Positions 1 to 11,663 of a stretch of DNA of 64,000 nt are shown piece by piece. The stretch comes from Pomphorhynchus laevis (taxonomy: Eukaryota > Acanthocephala > Palaeacanthocephala > Echinorhynchida > Pomphorhynchidae). The notes below the pieces were generated by a model. It saw only the letters and a program-made list of their open reading frames with translations. It was not told the origin of the DNA and made no database searches. A program made the position numbers and the translations under genes. The stretch's first letter is position 1. The number at the start of each line of letters is the position of its first letter. Location: positions 45,645 to 109,644 of the forward strand of contig WNNJ02001247.1 in assembly GCA_012934845.2 (NCBI GenBank), in the 5' to 3' direction.

Positions 1-12
1 AACACCACTTAC

Positions 13-106
13 CTTTTCATCTGTAGTAGGAATAATTGTTTCCATTGAGCGCTTTGATCCTCAGATAATTGCCACTGACATAATTTTCCTGAAATCTCTA
101 CTGATC
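13..106 (-). CDS. Possible single exon of an unrecognised host gene
   Basis: On the minus strand a 94-base open stretch ends in a consensus 5' splice site: the exon ends AAAAG and is followed by GTAAGT (complement of 7-12). It is preceded by a plausible acceptor ending ATACAG (complement of 107-112). The frame open throughout reads SVEISGKLCQWQLSEDQ and then ends QLFLLQMK. I do not recognise the family. The next exon would lie beyond the left edge. The support is the paired splice sites plus an open, non-repetitive frame; chance is not excluded. Confidence 0.28.
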
Positions 107-940
107 CTGTATCAGATAATGATTAGAGGAATGCATACTAACGTTTTTGACATAATACATTACGTTTTTGTTAATTTCGTTTGATATTAACCTGGAATTT
201 GCGCCGTTTGGCAGCTCTTATAGAGAGAGATCAAAACTCGTCACTTTTTATTCAATCTCATCATCGTTATTTCTCTCTATCTCGTAATTTTTCGCCGCCA
301 ATCTTATTTCTACTTAATTTTGTTGCAATGATCTAAGAATGCGTGATACGTAACTTACAGTTTCACTATTCCTTATGTATCACACAAATAATGTCGTTAG
401 GTGGTAGTGATCTAGGGGTGTTAATAGCTGCAACCGGGTTAGGTGGTATCTCCTTCTTTTGAGTAGGAACGTTAGTCAATGGTGATTGTTAGTGTCTCTT
501 TTATTATCAGTGAAATATATCTTATTTTTAAAATTAGGTTTTGATCCATATTGAAAACGAACCGGAATTTGGGATAATATTTAAATATTAAAAATCGTTA
601 TATAATCCGTTGATTATATTGAATTTTTAAAACAATACAATTCATGTCAACTTCATATGACACGACCATTTCAATTTCCTTTTATTACCATTATGTTAAA
701 TATAAACAAGACAACATTATCCCTTTAAAGCTATCACCTTGCAACAACAACAATAATAATTTATTTAAGGTGGCAAATGCGTGTCAACTGCACGCTTACA
801 AGTCCACTAAAAAAACAGCAAGTCATGATAAATTTGTTAAATTGCTTAAATGGGATCGGATTTGGCGTTTGAAACACGGCATTGAGGTGGTAGTATTTTG
901 CAATTACTCAAAATTGAACAATCAATGTTTAATGAACAAT
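107..940. other. Non-coding stretch, no gene seen
   Basis: AT-rich single-copy-looking DNA. A 105-codon open frame on the plus strand (644-961) is Asn/Tyr/Lys-rich, resembles no family I know, and is of a length expected by chance here. No RNA gene or regulatory site can be supported. Confidence 0.5.
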
Positions 941-941
941 T

Positions 942-975
942 ATAATATCATGGTTCATTGATAATGTGCAAATGC
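942..975. repeat. 34-bp direct repeat, left copy
   Basis: A 34-base sequence beginning ATAATATCATGGTTCATTG recurs exactly at 5290-5323. The pair brackets the minisatellite and the LINE at 1150-4995, so it may be a long target-site duplication made at insertion or the footprint of a segmental duplication. Confidence 0.8.
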
Positions 976-1010
976 TGTTAAAAAATAGTTGGTGAATTTA
1001 ACGATATACA

Positions 1011-1147
1011 ATTTTTCCTGACAGTTCAAGATTTTTCCTGTCACTTCCAGATTTTCCTGCCAGTTCCAGATTTTTCCTGTCAGTTCCAGATTTTCCTGTC
1101 AGTTCCAGATTTTTCCTGTCAGTTCCAGATTTTTCCTGTCAGTTCCG
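1011..1147. repeat. Minisatellite, unit about 20-22 bp
   Basis: About seven imperfect copies of a unit built on GATTTTTCCTGTCAGTTCCA stand head to tail. Units differ by one T in the T-run and by single substitutions (CACTTCC, CCAGTTCC). The array abuts the 5' end of the decayed LINE that follows and may belong to its 5' untranslated region. Confidence 0.9.
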
Positions 1148-1149
1148 CT

Positions 1150-4100
1150 CGCTATGCTCGCGGATTGAGCTTAATCTCTCAATAAGCTCAGATAGATTGT
1201 CTCGCTGCGCTCGCCGATCAGTTACGACCGACACCAACTATACACAACTGCAAGTACAGTGCTCGACACAAGACTGCAAGGTCTGTACAGCAATCGCCTG
1301 CGACAACAATAAGTCTAGAGAAGACTTCCTATGTGGTTTTTGTGCCAACAAACTAATCCACAACCTCTCCAATAAGCCCATATCAACATCCAACACGTCC
1401 ACTCAAACTACCCCCATCGTTTCCAATGTCCTATCTCCACCCACCGACCCTGCCACCATATACACTTCCTAACCCATCTCATCTTCACTCATCAACAACC
1501 CCCGTCCCGTCTATTTCGCCTCGTTTCTTGACATCGCTTGCTACCATCTGTTTTATCCATATACTCTTTGTCTCCCGCTGTCGAACATACTCCCTTCATA
1601 TCCTCACCTCCCAGCTCTCTAATCGTGACCTCACCCACTCACGTCACTCATCCTCCTTCCCAGAAACGCTTTTCTTCTCTCGATCATTGCGTCATCGTCA
1701 CCGATATCACTTCTTCCACCTCCTTTTCTCCACAAGCACTTCTCGACCACGATGTTTCCGCCTTCAGATCCATCCTCTCGTCTCTTGTTCATGCGGATAA
1801 ACCATCATTTTTCAAGGACATTTATCCTGCCGCATTCATCCGCCTAAACAAATCTCAATCTAATCCTTCTAAGCCCCCTTTCATAAAAAATTGTTTTCAA
1901 GCATCACTCACGCGTCCTCTGTTCTCCCTCAACGATTTAAACTCATGTTATCTTAAACCACTCGAATATTCCCCGATCGCACACCTTCCGAAATCGCTCA
2001 ACCCTCTTCTGCCGCATCGAAAAACGCCTTCGCGAGGAAAACGGCGAAACATCTCTTTACATCTGAAACATACGGAAATTTTAAAATTGCCCCCCCCCAC
2101 AAAATTCAATGTGTCTTCTCCGCTAGTCCCTTTCACCACCACACACGGTTTCCGCCTCGGCCTCCTCAACCTAGTCACCAAGCAATCCGATCTCATCATC
2201 AACCTATTCACCAAGCAATCCGATTTCATTCCCAACCTATTCACCAAGCAATCAATCGATCTCTTCTGCCTCACCGAATCCTAGCACTCAAATTCTGACG
2301 ACTTCTCCATTCGCCGTCTGCTCTCTGCCGGTTGCTCACTAGTCGAATCCGCCCGCCCCCTCAGTTCATCCCCTTCTAAATTCTCTAATCATGGCGAAAT
2401 TTTCGCATTCGCCCGTCACCCCGCGTCTATTCGCAAAATTACTCCCTTTTCAGTCCTTGCTCTTTTGAATTGCTCACTTGTCGTACTTCTAGCCGATCAT
2501 TCTGGATCTCGCCATTGTATACCGTCCTGGTTCATCAGCTCCTACCTCCTTATTTTTACCAAACTTGCTGACCTCCTTTCTCATTGTTCTTTGTCCTCAA
2601 TCCCATCGCTCGTTCTAGGCGACTTCAACATGCGCCTTGACCGCCCCTCTTCCACCGATTCCATCCGGTTCATTAACATTATATCAAACTACAATTACAA
2701 ATTAATCACCACTGCCCCACACATATCCTTGGCGGGGCACTCGACATCATCGCTGTTCTCGATCGTTTTGCTACCTACACCTCACTGTCCATCTCCGATT
2801 CTGGTCTATCCGACCACATTCTCATCACCCTTGATTTCACTCCTAACCACTTCCTGCTTCACACACCTACCATCCAACGTAACCCTTGGAGAAAACTTGA
2901 CCTCTCCATTCTTCGCTTCACCTTACTTAAATCTTCTCTATCTTCCCACACAATAACATCATCCTCTCCTCACGATCTTGCCTTTCTTTTCGACTCTGAT
3001 CTCACATACACACTCGAACTTATCTTGTCTTTCAAGCCTCACCCTCACCGTCGCTTGCACCGTGCCCAATTGTTCGACATCGAATGCCTACTCTCAATGT
3101 GTCGACTCTGTCATGCTTTCCGAGTCTATCACCGTTCTCTCAGACGTGATATCCACTCGATCACTCCGCCTTTCCGTGATTCCTATCTTGCTCTTCGCCG
3201 GTCTCATCTCAACCTACTACGTATCAAATGCAACTCCTGGCAGCATAAAATCAACACTTCATTCAACTCTAAGACTCTCTGGCATACTTTTAACTCGATC
3301 CTTGCTCGCTCCTCTTCGTCTTGCAACATCAATGCCCATGATTATTTGTCATATCTTCAGACCAAAGTATTAACGTTGCTCTCTAACAACCACGTCTCAA
3401 TTCCATCTCACTGCTACTCCCCTCGCATCATCCTCCGGAACTTTCATATTCTCCCTGTCTCACCTGCAGAAATCTCATATGTCCTTATGTCTTTGGCCAA
3501 CAAAATCTCACCTGCCGATCCCCTGCCTACCCATACTTAAATTTATATGCTCATCGATATCCATTTTCCTTACCTCCTTGTTTAACTCTTCCATCCGAAG
3601 TCGTATCTTTTCATAACACTGGAAATCCGCTATCGTTCGTCCCATCCTTAATAAATCATCGCTCGACCCTTCACTTCCTTCTAGCTATCGCCCCATTTCA
3701 CTACACCCTACTCTTTCCAAGCTCTCAGACCGCCTTATCTTAATACATATCAACGTTTATCTCTCTTCATCTAATATGTAGCCTCTTTTCCAATCCACTT
3801 TCCGCTCTAATCACTCCACAGAAATTGCCTGCATGAAAGTTTACAGCGACCTACTCATTTCTCGTGACAAGGCTCTATATAGTGTTCTCATCTCCCTCGA
3901 CCTCTCATCCGCCTTCGACATTGTCGACCACTACATCCTCTTTCTCGCCTTTGTTATGACTACGGATTTTCTTCCTCCTCCGTAGCATGGTTTGCCTCAT
4001 ATCTATCCGACCGTTCTTTTCGAGTATGTTCAAATTCATCATCCTCTCCTCTCATCCCTATTTTCTGCGGGTTCCCACAAGGTTCAGTCCTAGCACCCCT

Positions 4101-4995
4101 GACATCCTCATATATGATCATGCACCCGCCCATCCCATACACGATATCGTAATTTATGCCTCCAACTGTCTTTCTTCTATCTACAAACGTCTCTCCCATT
4201 ATCGTCTCGTTCTAATCCCAGACAAATCTTAAATAATGTGGATCCTCTCCCGTCAACCTAACATATCTTTCCCACTTGTATCTTTTGACTCATCAATCCT
4301 CCCCGTAGTCCACAATCTCACTTTCTTAGGATTCCATTTCAATGATCACCTTTCCCTTAAACCCTTCGTCCGCGACAAGGTCCGCTCGTCTAACTTAATT
4401 CTCAGTGACATCCGCGGTATCCGCCCCCTTATTGACCTCCGTTTCTGTATGTCTTTTCTTTCATCGGTTCTCTTTCCTAAAATCCATTACTGCTTCAGCC
4501 TTTTCGTCAATTCTCGAAAATCCATCATCCTACCCCCATAAAATGCATAATCAATTCCGCCGTTCGAGTGCTTCTACGTCTCCGTCACTTTGACCACGTA
4601 TCCACATATTTTGCCCAACTCTCCTGGCCTACCATCCACATCCGCGCATACAACTCCGCTTTCTTCTCGTAACTTTTCGTCTAATTGCTTCCGGCTCCCC
4701 ATCGTTCATCCACCTCTCTTTCTTAGACGAGACTCATCTCACTCTCCATCACTGCGTTCCCGTAATTCCCTCTTACTATACGTTCCCAGTTACTCTAACA
4801 ACTACAGTCTCCTATCCTTCATCGTCGCCTCCTCACTCGCCTGGAATCAGCTCCCACTCGAGGTCTGTTGCGCTCCCTCCTTTAGTGTATTCAAATGCCG
4901 CCTCCGTACCCACCTCCTCGAAACATGATTTAGATTTTGTTGTTGTGGTCATGTACGCGTGCGCCGGCACGCATTTGCCACGTAAAAATAAATCT
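1150..4995 (+). mobile_element. Decayed non-LTR retrotransposon (LINE), full-length-like
   Basis: Several broken frames give the order of a two-ORF LINE. The first segment (1197-1472) has a cysteine cluster, CSTQDCKVCTAIAC then CGFC, like the zinc/PHD-type finger in ORF1 of several LINE clades. An endonuclease piece with the catalytic LGDFN lies near 2617-2640. Reverse transcriptase pieces follow: YRPISLHP near 3690, SLDLSSAFDIVDH near 3895-3930, and a (F/V)PQGSV-like box near 4075-4090. The C-terminal part (4236-4928) contains LGFHFNDHLS. The 3' end at about 4990, ACGCATTTGCC then AATAAAT, matches the end of the related copy at 45.2-47.1 kb. Strongly C/T-biased coding strand. Numerous stops and frame changes; inactive. 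Clade not assigned. Confidence 0.85.
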
Positions 4996-5000
4996 CTTTT

Positions 5001-5230
5001 ATGAATTGATATTTTCCATAAAATTGCGATATTTTAAGCCTCCTGATTTATAGCCAGTCTCTTTGCACTTTATGAAAATCGTTTGTGCACTATATAATTA
5101 TTACATCACTATTTAGCTTTCAGTATAAAAGAAAGACAATTTTAAATGGGTCACCTTTTGTTGAACTTAATCACGTGATCGCGTTGCCTGTCATAAAATC
5201 TTTTTAAAATCTAAATATGCAACTTGATGA
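5001..5230. repeat. 230-bp duplicated segment, copy 1
   Basis: Begins ATGAATTGATATTTTCC directly after the LINE 3' end and recurs 339 bases further on with only a few differences. It contains a CACGTGATCGCG palindrome-like core. The related LINE copy at 47.1 kb is not followed by this sequence, so it is probably not the LINE's own 3' end. Confidence 0.85.
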
Positions 5231-5289
5231 TATTTTGTTCATTAATTTATGAAAAATTAATTTTAAATAATTAAATATTTTATAATATC

Positions 5290-5323
5290 ATAATATCATG
5301 GTTCATTGATAATGTGCAAATGC
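5290..5323. repeat. 34-bp direct repeat, right copy
   Basis: Exact copy of 942-975, placed between the two copies of the 230-bp duplicated segment. Confidence 0.8.
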
Positions 5324-5339
5324 CGATTTTGTAGCATCT

Positions 5340-5570
5340 ATGAATTGATATTTTCCATAAAATTGCGATATTTTAAGCCTCCTGATTTATAGCCAGTCTC
5401 TTTGCACTTTACGAAAATCGTTTGTGCACTATATAATTATTACATCACTATTTAGTTTTCAGTATAAAAGAAAGGCAATTTTAAATGGGTCATCTTTTGT
5501 TGAACTTAATCACGTGATCGCGTTGCCTGTCATAAAATCTTTTTAAAATCTAAATGTGCAACTTGATATT
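5340..5570. repeat. 230-bp duplicated segment, copy 2
   Basis: Near-identical to 5001-5230; see that entry. The following 5570-6240 is very AT-rich, with runs of TTTATTTATT near 5910-5950, and shows no gene. Confidence 0.85.
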
Positions 5571-6240
5571 TTAAATTCAACACATGATATTTTTTAATGC
5601 AGAAAGGCTTGTTTTAACAATTAGGTAATCACATTTGAAAGTTAATGATGTAAGTAGTATTTGTGTAAAACACGTAAAATTCTTATGTTAAGATTATAAT
5701 TCCCAGCAAATTATATTTAAAATTATTTTCAATATTTCGATACTGGACATACCGTCTGTTATGTATTTATCAATTCATAAAAATTTACTTTTATTTTAGA
5801 TTTCAATTTTTTATTTTAACTTGTTATAAATTATATAAAATTTTATAACAATTATTTATTATCTTTTATTATCTAATTATTAAATTTTGATTTATTGATT
5901 TATCATTATTATTTTTATTTATTTATTTTTATTTATTTATTTTTTATTTTATATTTATATTAAATACGTAGACTTAACTGAATTGATTATCAAAAATAGT
6001 AACAACTTAAATTATTTAGTCTTTATATTTAGACATCCCAGCTGATTTATTTCCTTTTAATGAAATTTAAGCAAGCAGTAATTTTTCTAAATTCTAAGTT
6101 AGACAAATTGTGTCTCAATATCGTGCATACGTTTAGGTACTTTGAAGAAGTGTTTACAATCCATATGTGTATTTAAAATGAAGACAAATTTTATTATTCA
6201 AACTAAACTGTTTAATTAACACGAATGTCTTAAACATTAA

Positions 6241-6252
6241 ATTATTTTCTAG
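6241..6252 (+). promoter_or_regulatory. Splice-acceptor-like site before the UBXN1 start
   Basis: ATTATTTTCTAG ends 20 bases before the ATG at 6273. A pyrimidine-rich tract ending TAG so close to the start of an uninterrupted coding region fits either the 3' end of a 5'UTR intron or, if the organism trans-splices, a spliced-leader acceptor. The sequence alone does not decide. Confidence 0.4.
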
Positions 6253-6272
6253 AAATATTATCAATACTGGCA

Positions 6273-7223
6273 ATGTCATCTTTTGAAGAATCAATTGAGA
6301 TATTTAAAGACATGGGATTTAGTGAAGAATCCGTACGGGCTGCAATCAAAGATTGTGGATCGACTGATATCGCAACAGTGATTGATCACCTTGAAAAGGC
6401 GGTATCCGTTACAGTAGAAGATAATAAATCAGAAAAACCGAATAATCAGGACGTAGCAAGTACTGATCAGATAAGTGACTCTTCAGATTCAAAGGATCTG
6501 GTAAAAAATCCACTGACTGAAGAATGCCAGGAAGATAAAGTTGAGGATCTCTTAGTTTTGCGTTGCGAGGAGTGTAATAGTTTATTTAGCAAATCAAAAG
6601 CATCACGACATGCAGAATTAAGTGGGCATTGTAATTTTGCTCAGGCAACGGATTCCGAAAAGCTTGAACGAATTCGAATGATTCGTAAAAAAATGGAAGA
6701 TCATAGGAAGAACGAGGGGATTGAAAAAGAGAAAAAACGCAGATTAGAAGGTCGTAAAATGGGTACATTACGAGCAGAGATGAAACAGCTCGAATTGAAG
6801 AAGATTGCGGAAGAACGAGCAAAAGAGAAAAAACTTGAAATTATTCACAGACAAAGAGTAAAAGATCAGATAAAAGCTGATCGCATGCGTATGAAACTTA
6901 GGCATCCCGATTTAAACTCTTCGTCGGTAACTGGTGAAAAACAACTGAACAACAATTCATCATGTAGCCCATCACTTTTATCCACCGAAGATTGTAAAAT
7001 AATGGTTCGACTAGGTGACGGTCGATGCTTAGCAAATACCTTTAAAAGAAAACAGGCTCTGAGTGCCGTTAGATTATGGATTGAACTTAATCATCCAGAT
7101 GGTCCAACGAATTCTGCACAGCTTGTTCAAGGATATCCGAGAAAGATTTATACAGAAGAAGAGATGCAGATGTCGTTGGAGCAATTAAATATTGGATCTT
7201 CCCATGTTTTAATGCTTAGATAA
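6273..7223 (+). CDS. UBXN1: UBA-UBX domain protein, UBXN1/SAKS1 family
   Basis: A 316-residue protein, close to human UBXN1 (297). Residues 5-45 form a UBA domain with the MGF loop (MGFSEESVRAAI), which binds ubiquitin. Residues 98-119 form a C2H2 finger, C98-x2-C101-x11-H113-x5-H119, followed by NFAQAT. Residues 130-208 are a charged K/R/E helix, probably coiled coil. Residues 240-316 form the UBX domain (KIMVRLGDGR, then GYPRKIYTEEEM), the fold that docks on p97/VCP. UBXN1 proteins are p97 cofactors that recognise ubiquitinated substrates in the cytosol and at the ER. The ATG chosen is the first in frame and starts the UBA domain directly. The coding region has no intron, is intact, and sits between decayed LINEs. 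Intronless structure could mean a retrocopy, but the frame is clean and no poly(A) tail is obvious, so I take it as functional. Confidence 0.93.
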   Translation: MSSFEESIEIFKDMGFSEESVRAAIKDCGSTDIATVIDHLEKAVSVTVEDNKSEKPNNQDVASTDQISDSSDSKDLVKNPLTEECQEDKVEDLLVLRCEECNSLFSKSKASRHAELSGHCNFAQATDSEKLERIRMIRKKMEDHRKNEGIEKEKKRRLEGRKMGTLRAEMKQLELKKIAEERAKEKKLEIIHRQRVKDQIKADRMRMKLRHPDLNSSSVTGEKQLNNNSSCSPSLLSTEDCKIMVRLGDGRCLANTFKRKQALSAVRLWIELNHPDGPTNSAQLVQGYPRKIYTEEEMQMSLEQLNIGSSHVLMLR

Positions 7224-7600
7224 CTTTGGTGTATCTTAAATATTTAAAAATCGTTTGAAAATTTGGAAAAGTTAGTTTTTAAAAAGTGTTTATTTTTAAC
7301 TGACGAGGACAGTGTTATTAGCAAAAATTGCATAAGTGAGCTGTTTTTTCTACTAAGATTAGTGTTAGATAATTTATTATTACATTAAATAATTTAGTAA
7401 AATAACCGATCCCGCTTCCATACTGAATTAACGGCAAAATAAGATAATAATTTAGTAATACATTAGTTTATTTATCTATTTATGCAGGATCTACAAATAT
7501 TTATTTATTATAGAAAAGTATCAGATCAAAGAAGTAATATATATAAATAAATATTTATTTATTTTTCTTCACAATATATAAATTAATAATAAAGATAAAT
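7224..7600. other. AT-rich 3' flank
   Basis: Downstream of the UBXN1-like gene; holds the likely 3' untranslated region and A/T-rich low-complexity DNA (TATTTATTT runs near 7540-7560). No separate gene seen. Confidence 0.5.
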
Positions 7601-10600
7601 AATTATTATTAAATACAAGGCGTTAGCTGATAAGCTGTTTTGCCTGATCAAAAAATTACAAATTAATTAAGTAAATTATCAGCATCAAGATCAGCAGGAT
7701 TCAAGATATCCGTTGAAGTGCGAGTGTCGATTCTCTATTAATGCTAGGCACAGTCGCTTGAAGTGCTTCATCAAAGAAGCAGCGACGACTTCCTCAGGCA
7801 ACACATTCCACGAGTTGAGCGCGCGATGTGACAGTCGAAAGTTGCCCGGCAATTGAGAATGGCGCCTCTTATACTGCGATTTTGAGTGACCGCGTAATGC
7901 CCTATTTCTCAATCAGAGGATTTTAGAGGCGAAGCCATCAAGTTTGTTTACAATCGTCTAAAGGCAGGGCAAGTCCAGTAAGATAAATCTGTCACAAATC
8001 GTGCTTATCCATAGCGCACGCAGCCGCATGCGGTAGGACGTTCCAGCTCTAAAGCATATCCTTGAACCTCTCTTCAGCACCGACTCAAAGTCAAGCAATT
8101 CTCGCTTAGTGGTAGGAAAGCATGCAGGAATGCAGTATTCCAGATGAGGGCGGACTAGTGGAGAAAATAAGATACTAAACATTGGAGGCGACAGTCTGAG
8201 AAATGTATTTTTGATGTATTACAATGCCCTAGTTGCTTTTATCCTTGCGTGCTCACTATTCAATCGTGTCTTAAGAGAGCGATTAATTATTACACCTAAA
8301 TCTTTATGGTGTTCAACTTCATTTCATAACGCATTACCAATACGATACTGGAACGACAAAGTAGTCTTCCCCATTCCCATCAAAACACATTTATCAACGT
8401 TTAACATGAGTCCAGTGGCTTCACACCATTCAGTAAGGCAGTCTAGGTTGTCCTGTAGTGACTGACAATAGGTAGGAGTACGAACAACAGTCCATATTTT
8501 TAAAGTATCAGCATATGCTAAAACAGGGTTCTTTAAACGCAGGAGCAGGCCATTAAGAAATACGACAAAAAGAAGAGGGCCAATAACAGATCCTTGAGTT
8601 ACACCGGAAAGCATTCTAGAGCTCTTTGAAAGAACACCACCAACTCTTACTTGGAATGACCACAAAGATAAGTAATTCTAAATCCACTTTATGGTCTGAA
8701 AATGGAAACCATAGTGAACAAGCAATGAGACTATACAGTAATGAGGGACACGGTCAAAGGCCTTAGAAAAGTCCAAAAAGACAGCGTCGATAGCATATCA
8801 CGAGCTGTTATTAAATTGGTTAAAACGGAACAGCCCTGCATAAATCCGTGTTATGAGTATGAGAGAATACTGATTTTCTTAAGATGAAGTCGAATATGCT
8901 TCGAGACTAGTTTTTCGAGAATTTTGGAAAACACGCAAGTAAGGTTAATAGGGAGAAAGTCTGACGAACTAACAGGTGGATGCTTCTTGGGTATTGGGAC
9001 TACAATGTTACGCTTCCAAATATCAGGTATCCAGTAATGTTTGAGGCTGTGTCGAAAAACATAAGTTAGATGCTGACAGAGAGAACAAGCTAAATCACGA
9101 ACCAGAAATGGTGCAATGTCATCAGGGCATGGAGAGCCAAATTGCCTCAGTGCAAATAATTCACTGTAAATATCATCTACTTCAATCTCTATCGCGCAGT
9201 CGCGGATAGGAATAAGAACGGCCTGCTAGACGAACTGATTAAAGTCTACCGTGGATTAACATAGAACTGCGAAGATCTTTGCTAGATGATTAGCAAAATG
9301 GGGTTCCCCTGTCAGAACTCCATCCAACGAGTGAATTGAGTTAATTCCCGTTTGAACGTTCCGGGAACTACGATTAGGACCAGAATCTCTTCGGATTATG
9401 AGAAATACACATCGCAATGTTGTTCTTGAATGATTGTCTTTTTTAAATTTTAGCCTGTTACAAAGATTCCGAGAAGCATTGTACTCATTACGAATAGACG
9501 GATCTGTTCTAGACCTATGCCATAATGTGTTTTGAATTTTCAGGGCTGAAGGGACCTGATAGTCCAACAAGGATGGCGCTGCAATGGAGCGAAACTGTTG
9601 GACGTACGCAATAAGCGGGCCGACAAGTGTTCATAACTTTCTGGAACAGATAAATTATACGTGTTGATTTCGGTAAAAAATGCTATTTGAAGTTGCTTAA
9701 TGTCAACTTTAGCCCAATTTCTTTTTATGATCTGAGGCAGATAGTCGTGGCAAGGTACATATCATGCCAGTAAACAGTTATCACTGTTGCCGACTGGTGG
9801 ATAATAGCAGATGTTGGAAATATCACCAATAACTTTTGCAAAAACTAAGTCAAGAATATACCGGGATCTGATGTACGTAGGATGACAAACATGTTATACC
9901 AATATCAAATCGAAGAGAAGGAAACTACCGAGTTCCTCTTCAAGTCGAAGGCATGACAGCAAACTCTGACCTTCCCAATCAATGTCGGGGAAGTTAAAGT
10001 CACCGACCAGTAAACATCGAGTAGAGGAGCATAGACGACATATATATGGCCTCAGTATGTTGAAATTCAAGAAGGCTGAAGGGGAACGATAAAATATACA
10101 GACATAAATTTTGACCTTACCTCGAAAAATTCAGAACAAAAGATTTTCAAATGAAGAGTTAATGGAATCCGAAAAAGTATGTCGGGCACACCGATGCTAA
10201 CGTGACTGAACGCCGCTACACTACCTCCTCGTCTACCAGATTGACGATCTGAACGTAGCAAATAGTAGTTGAGAATCCGAACAACGTCGTCGGATATATT
10301 GGGATGCAACCAAGATTCACAAATGCAGAAAACACCATACTCATTTTTCAAGACAATATATTTTAGCTCAGTATATTGCGCCACAAGATTGCGGATATTT
10401 GAGTAATTAAAATGTATGTTGCTATCATAGTAAATCTGAGAGATAGAATGAATATCACTAAAGTTAGCAATATCACCTGAGCGAAACCCATCTGGGCAAC
10501 AATCTATGTCCGTAGCAAAGGTTGCCACCGCATTGTCGGTCGCCACCGTACAACTCGAAAATTTCTTACACAGAGATTAGATTCGCCATTGCTCAGGCTT

Positions 10601-11059
10601 TTAGTCAATTCTATAAAGGTATCCTTTTTCATTACACGACCCTTAGGGAATAATTCTTGGAATATATGGAAAGAAGAGTCGAGTAACCGATACCTATGAT
10701 GAAGCAGAAAGTCGACATGTTTCTGGAACTGAGAACAACTTTCAAAAACCTAGGTTTCTCAGGCATTATTTTACACAGACGAAAACTTTCTTAACAACAA
10801 GGCTTTGAGCAACAGAAAGGTTTTCACTGTCAATTATTTTGGACAGAATTGTACTGAGAATCTTAACGTCATCATCTAGCCTAACCTGAGCATCACCGCT
10901 ACCCGATTCTTTAACTTCAGATACAATGATATTATATCTCCTATCTGAGATGAATTGTTTTCTACTTAATGTGTTGCCTGAGAAAGACATTGCTTGAGAG
11001 TTGTCGATACTTCCCAGTGTGGAATCATTAGTGGTACAGTTTATTGACACAGAGTTTAT
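7600..11059 (-). mobile_element. Decayed CR1-like LINE
   Basis: Read on the minus strand, 10766-11065 matches the central part of ORF1 of the intact element at 59-63 kb (shared pattern YNIIVSEVKES against LNVIVSGVEES, then RLDDD). 10067-10546 matches the start of its endonuclease (SNIRNLVAQYTELKYIV, then CICESWLHPNISDD, then GRRGGSVAA). 8324-8665 carries the reverse transcriptase box VTQGSVIGPLLF and an AYADTLKIW remnant of the FADD active site. 7691-8182 is the C-terminus (HLEYCIPACFP). Many stops and frame changes interrupt it. It is a diverged relative, not a recent copy, of the 59-63 kb element. Confidence 0.88.
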
Positions 11060-11076
11060 TGACACAATTATTTATT
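11060..11076. repeat. 17-bp target-site duplication, left (RTE insertion)
   Basis: TGACACAATTATTTATT occurs here and again at 11647-11663, exactly bracketing the RTE fragment. Confidence 0.9.
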
Positions 11077-11646
11077 CTTCTTCTTCTTCTTAGCGTTTAT
11101 CCCGTATGACGGGGTCCGCTTGCCACGATCGTTGACGCCAAAATGCCTTCTTTGCTGTGTCTTTGGGCGTGAGTCCGACCATTTTCATGTCCTTAAGAAG
11201 GGTATCCATCCATCTTTTCTGTGGTCTTCCTATTGGTCTCTTTCCGTCGACCTCGATTTGAAATGGTGCCTGCGCTAATGTGTTCACGTCTGCCCTCATT
11301 ACATGTCCATACCATCGCAGCCTTGATTCTCTCAGTTTGTCTGCTATGGGTGCTACGCCAAATCGCTTGCGGATGTCTTCGTTACGGACATGATCTAGGC
11401 GAGTCTTTCCTGCGATCCACCTTAGCATTTTGGTTTCCATGCATCCAAGCTTACGTTCTGCTTCTGCTGTCATTGCCCAGCACTCAGCACCGTACATTGC
11501 TACAGGCCGTATTACGCTTCTGTAGAACTTCGATTTGAGTTTGTCTGGCATGCGTTTGTCGCACAAAACTCCAGTGGCTGCTCTCCATTTTGTCCAGCTT
11601 GCGTTGATGCGAGTGGTGACGTCTTTTGCCACCAAAACTCCAGTGG
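11077..11646 (-). mobile_element. 5'-truncated RTE-type LINE insertion
   Basis: An open frame of 181 codons (11090-11635, minus) is the C-terminal part of an RTE LINE: VAMYGAECWAM, then RWIAGKTRLDHVRNEDI, then RLRWYGHVMR. This segment matches the RTE/BovB C-terminal region, and no stop interrupts it. The 3' end (low coordinates) is a short GAA-type tail, typical of RTE. Exact 17-bp target duplications flank it. It has landed next to the decayed CR1-like element; the intact frame and perfect duplications mark it as young. Confidence 0.9.
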
Positions 11647-11663
11647 TGACACAATTATTTATT
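11647..11663. repeat. 17-bp target-site duplication, right (RTE insertion)
   Basis: Second copy of the sequence at 11060-11076. Confidence 0.9.

Noticed and set aside
644-961. 105-codon open frame before the first minisatellite
   Set aside because: Low-complexity Asn/Lys/Tyr composition, no recognisable domain, and it runs into the 34-bp direct repeat; likely chance.
2177-2260. Triplicated CACCAAGCAATCCGATTCAT-like sequence
   Set aside because: A short local tandem repeat inside the dead LINE; not a separate element.
1948-2284. Overlapping open frames on both strands in the C/T-rich LINE
   Set aside because: Strand-biased composition removes stops in shadow frames; only the frames that carry LINE motifs were used.
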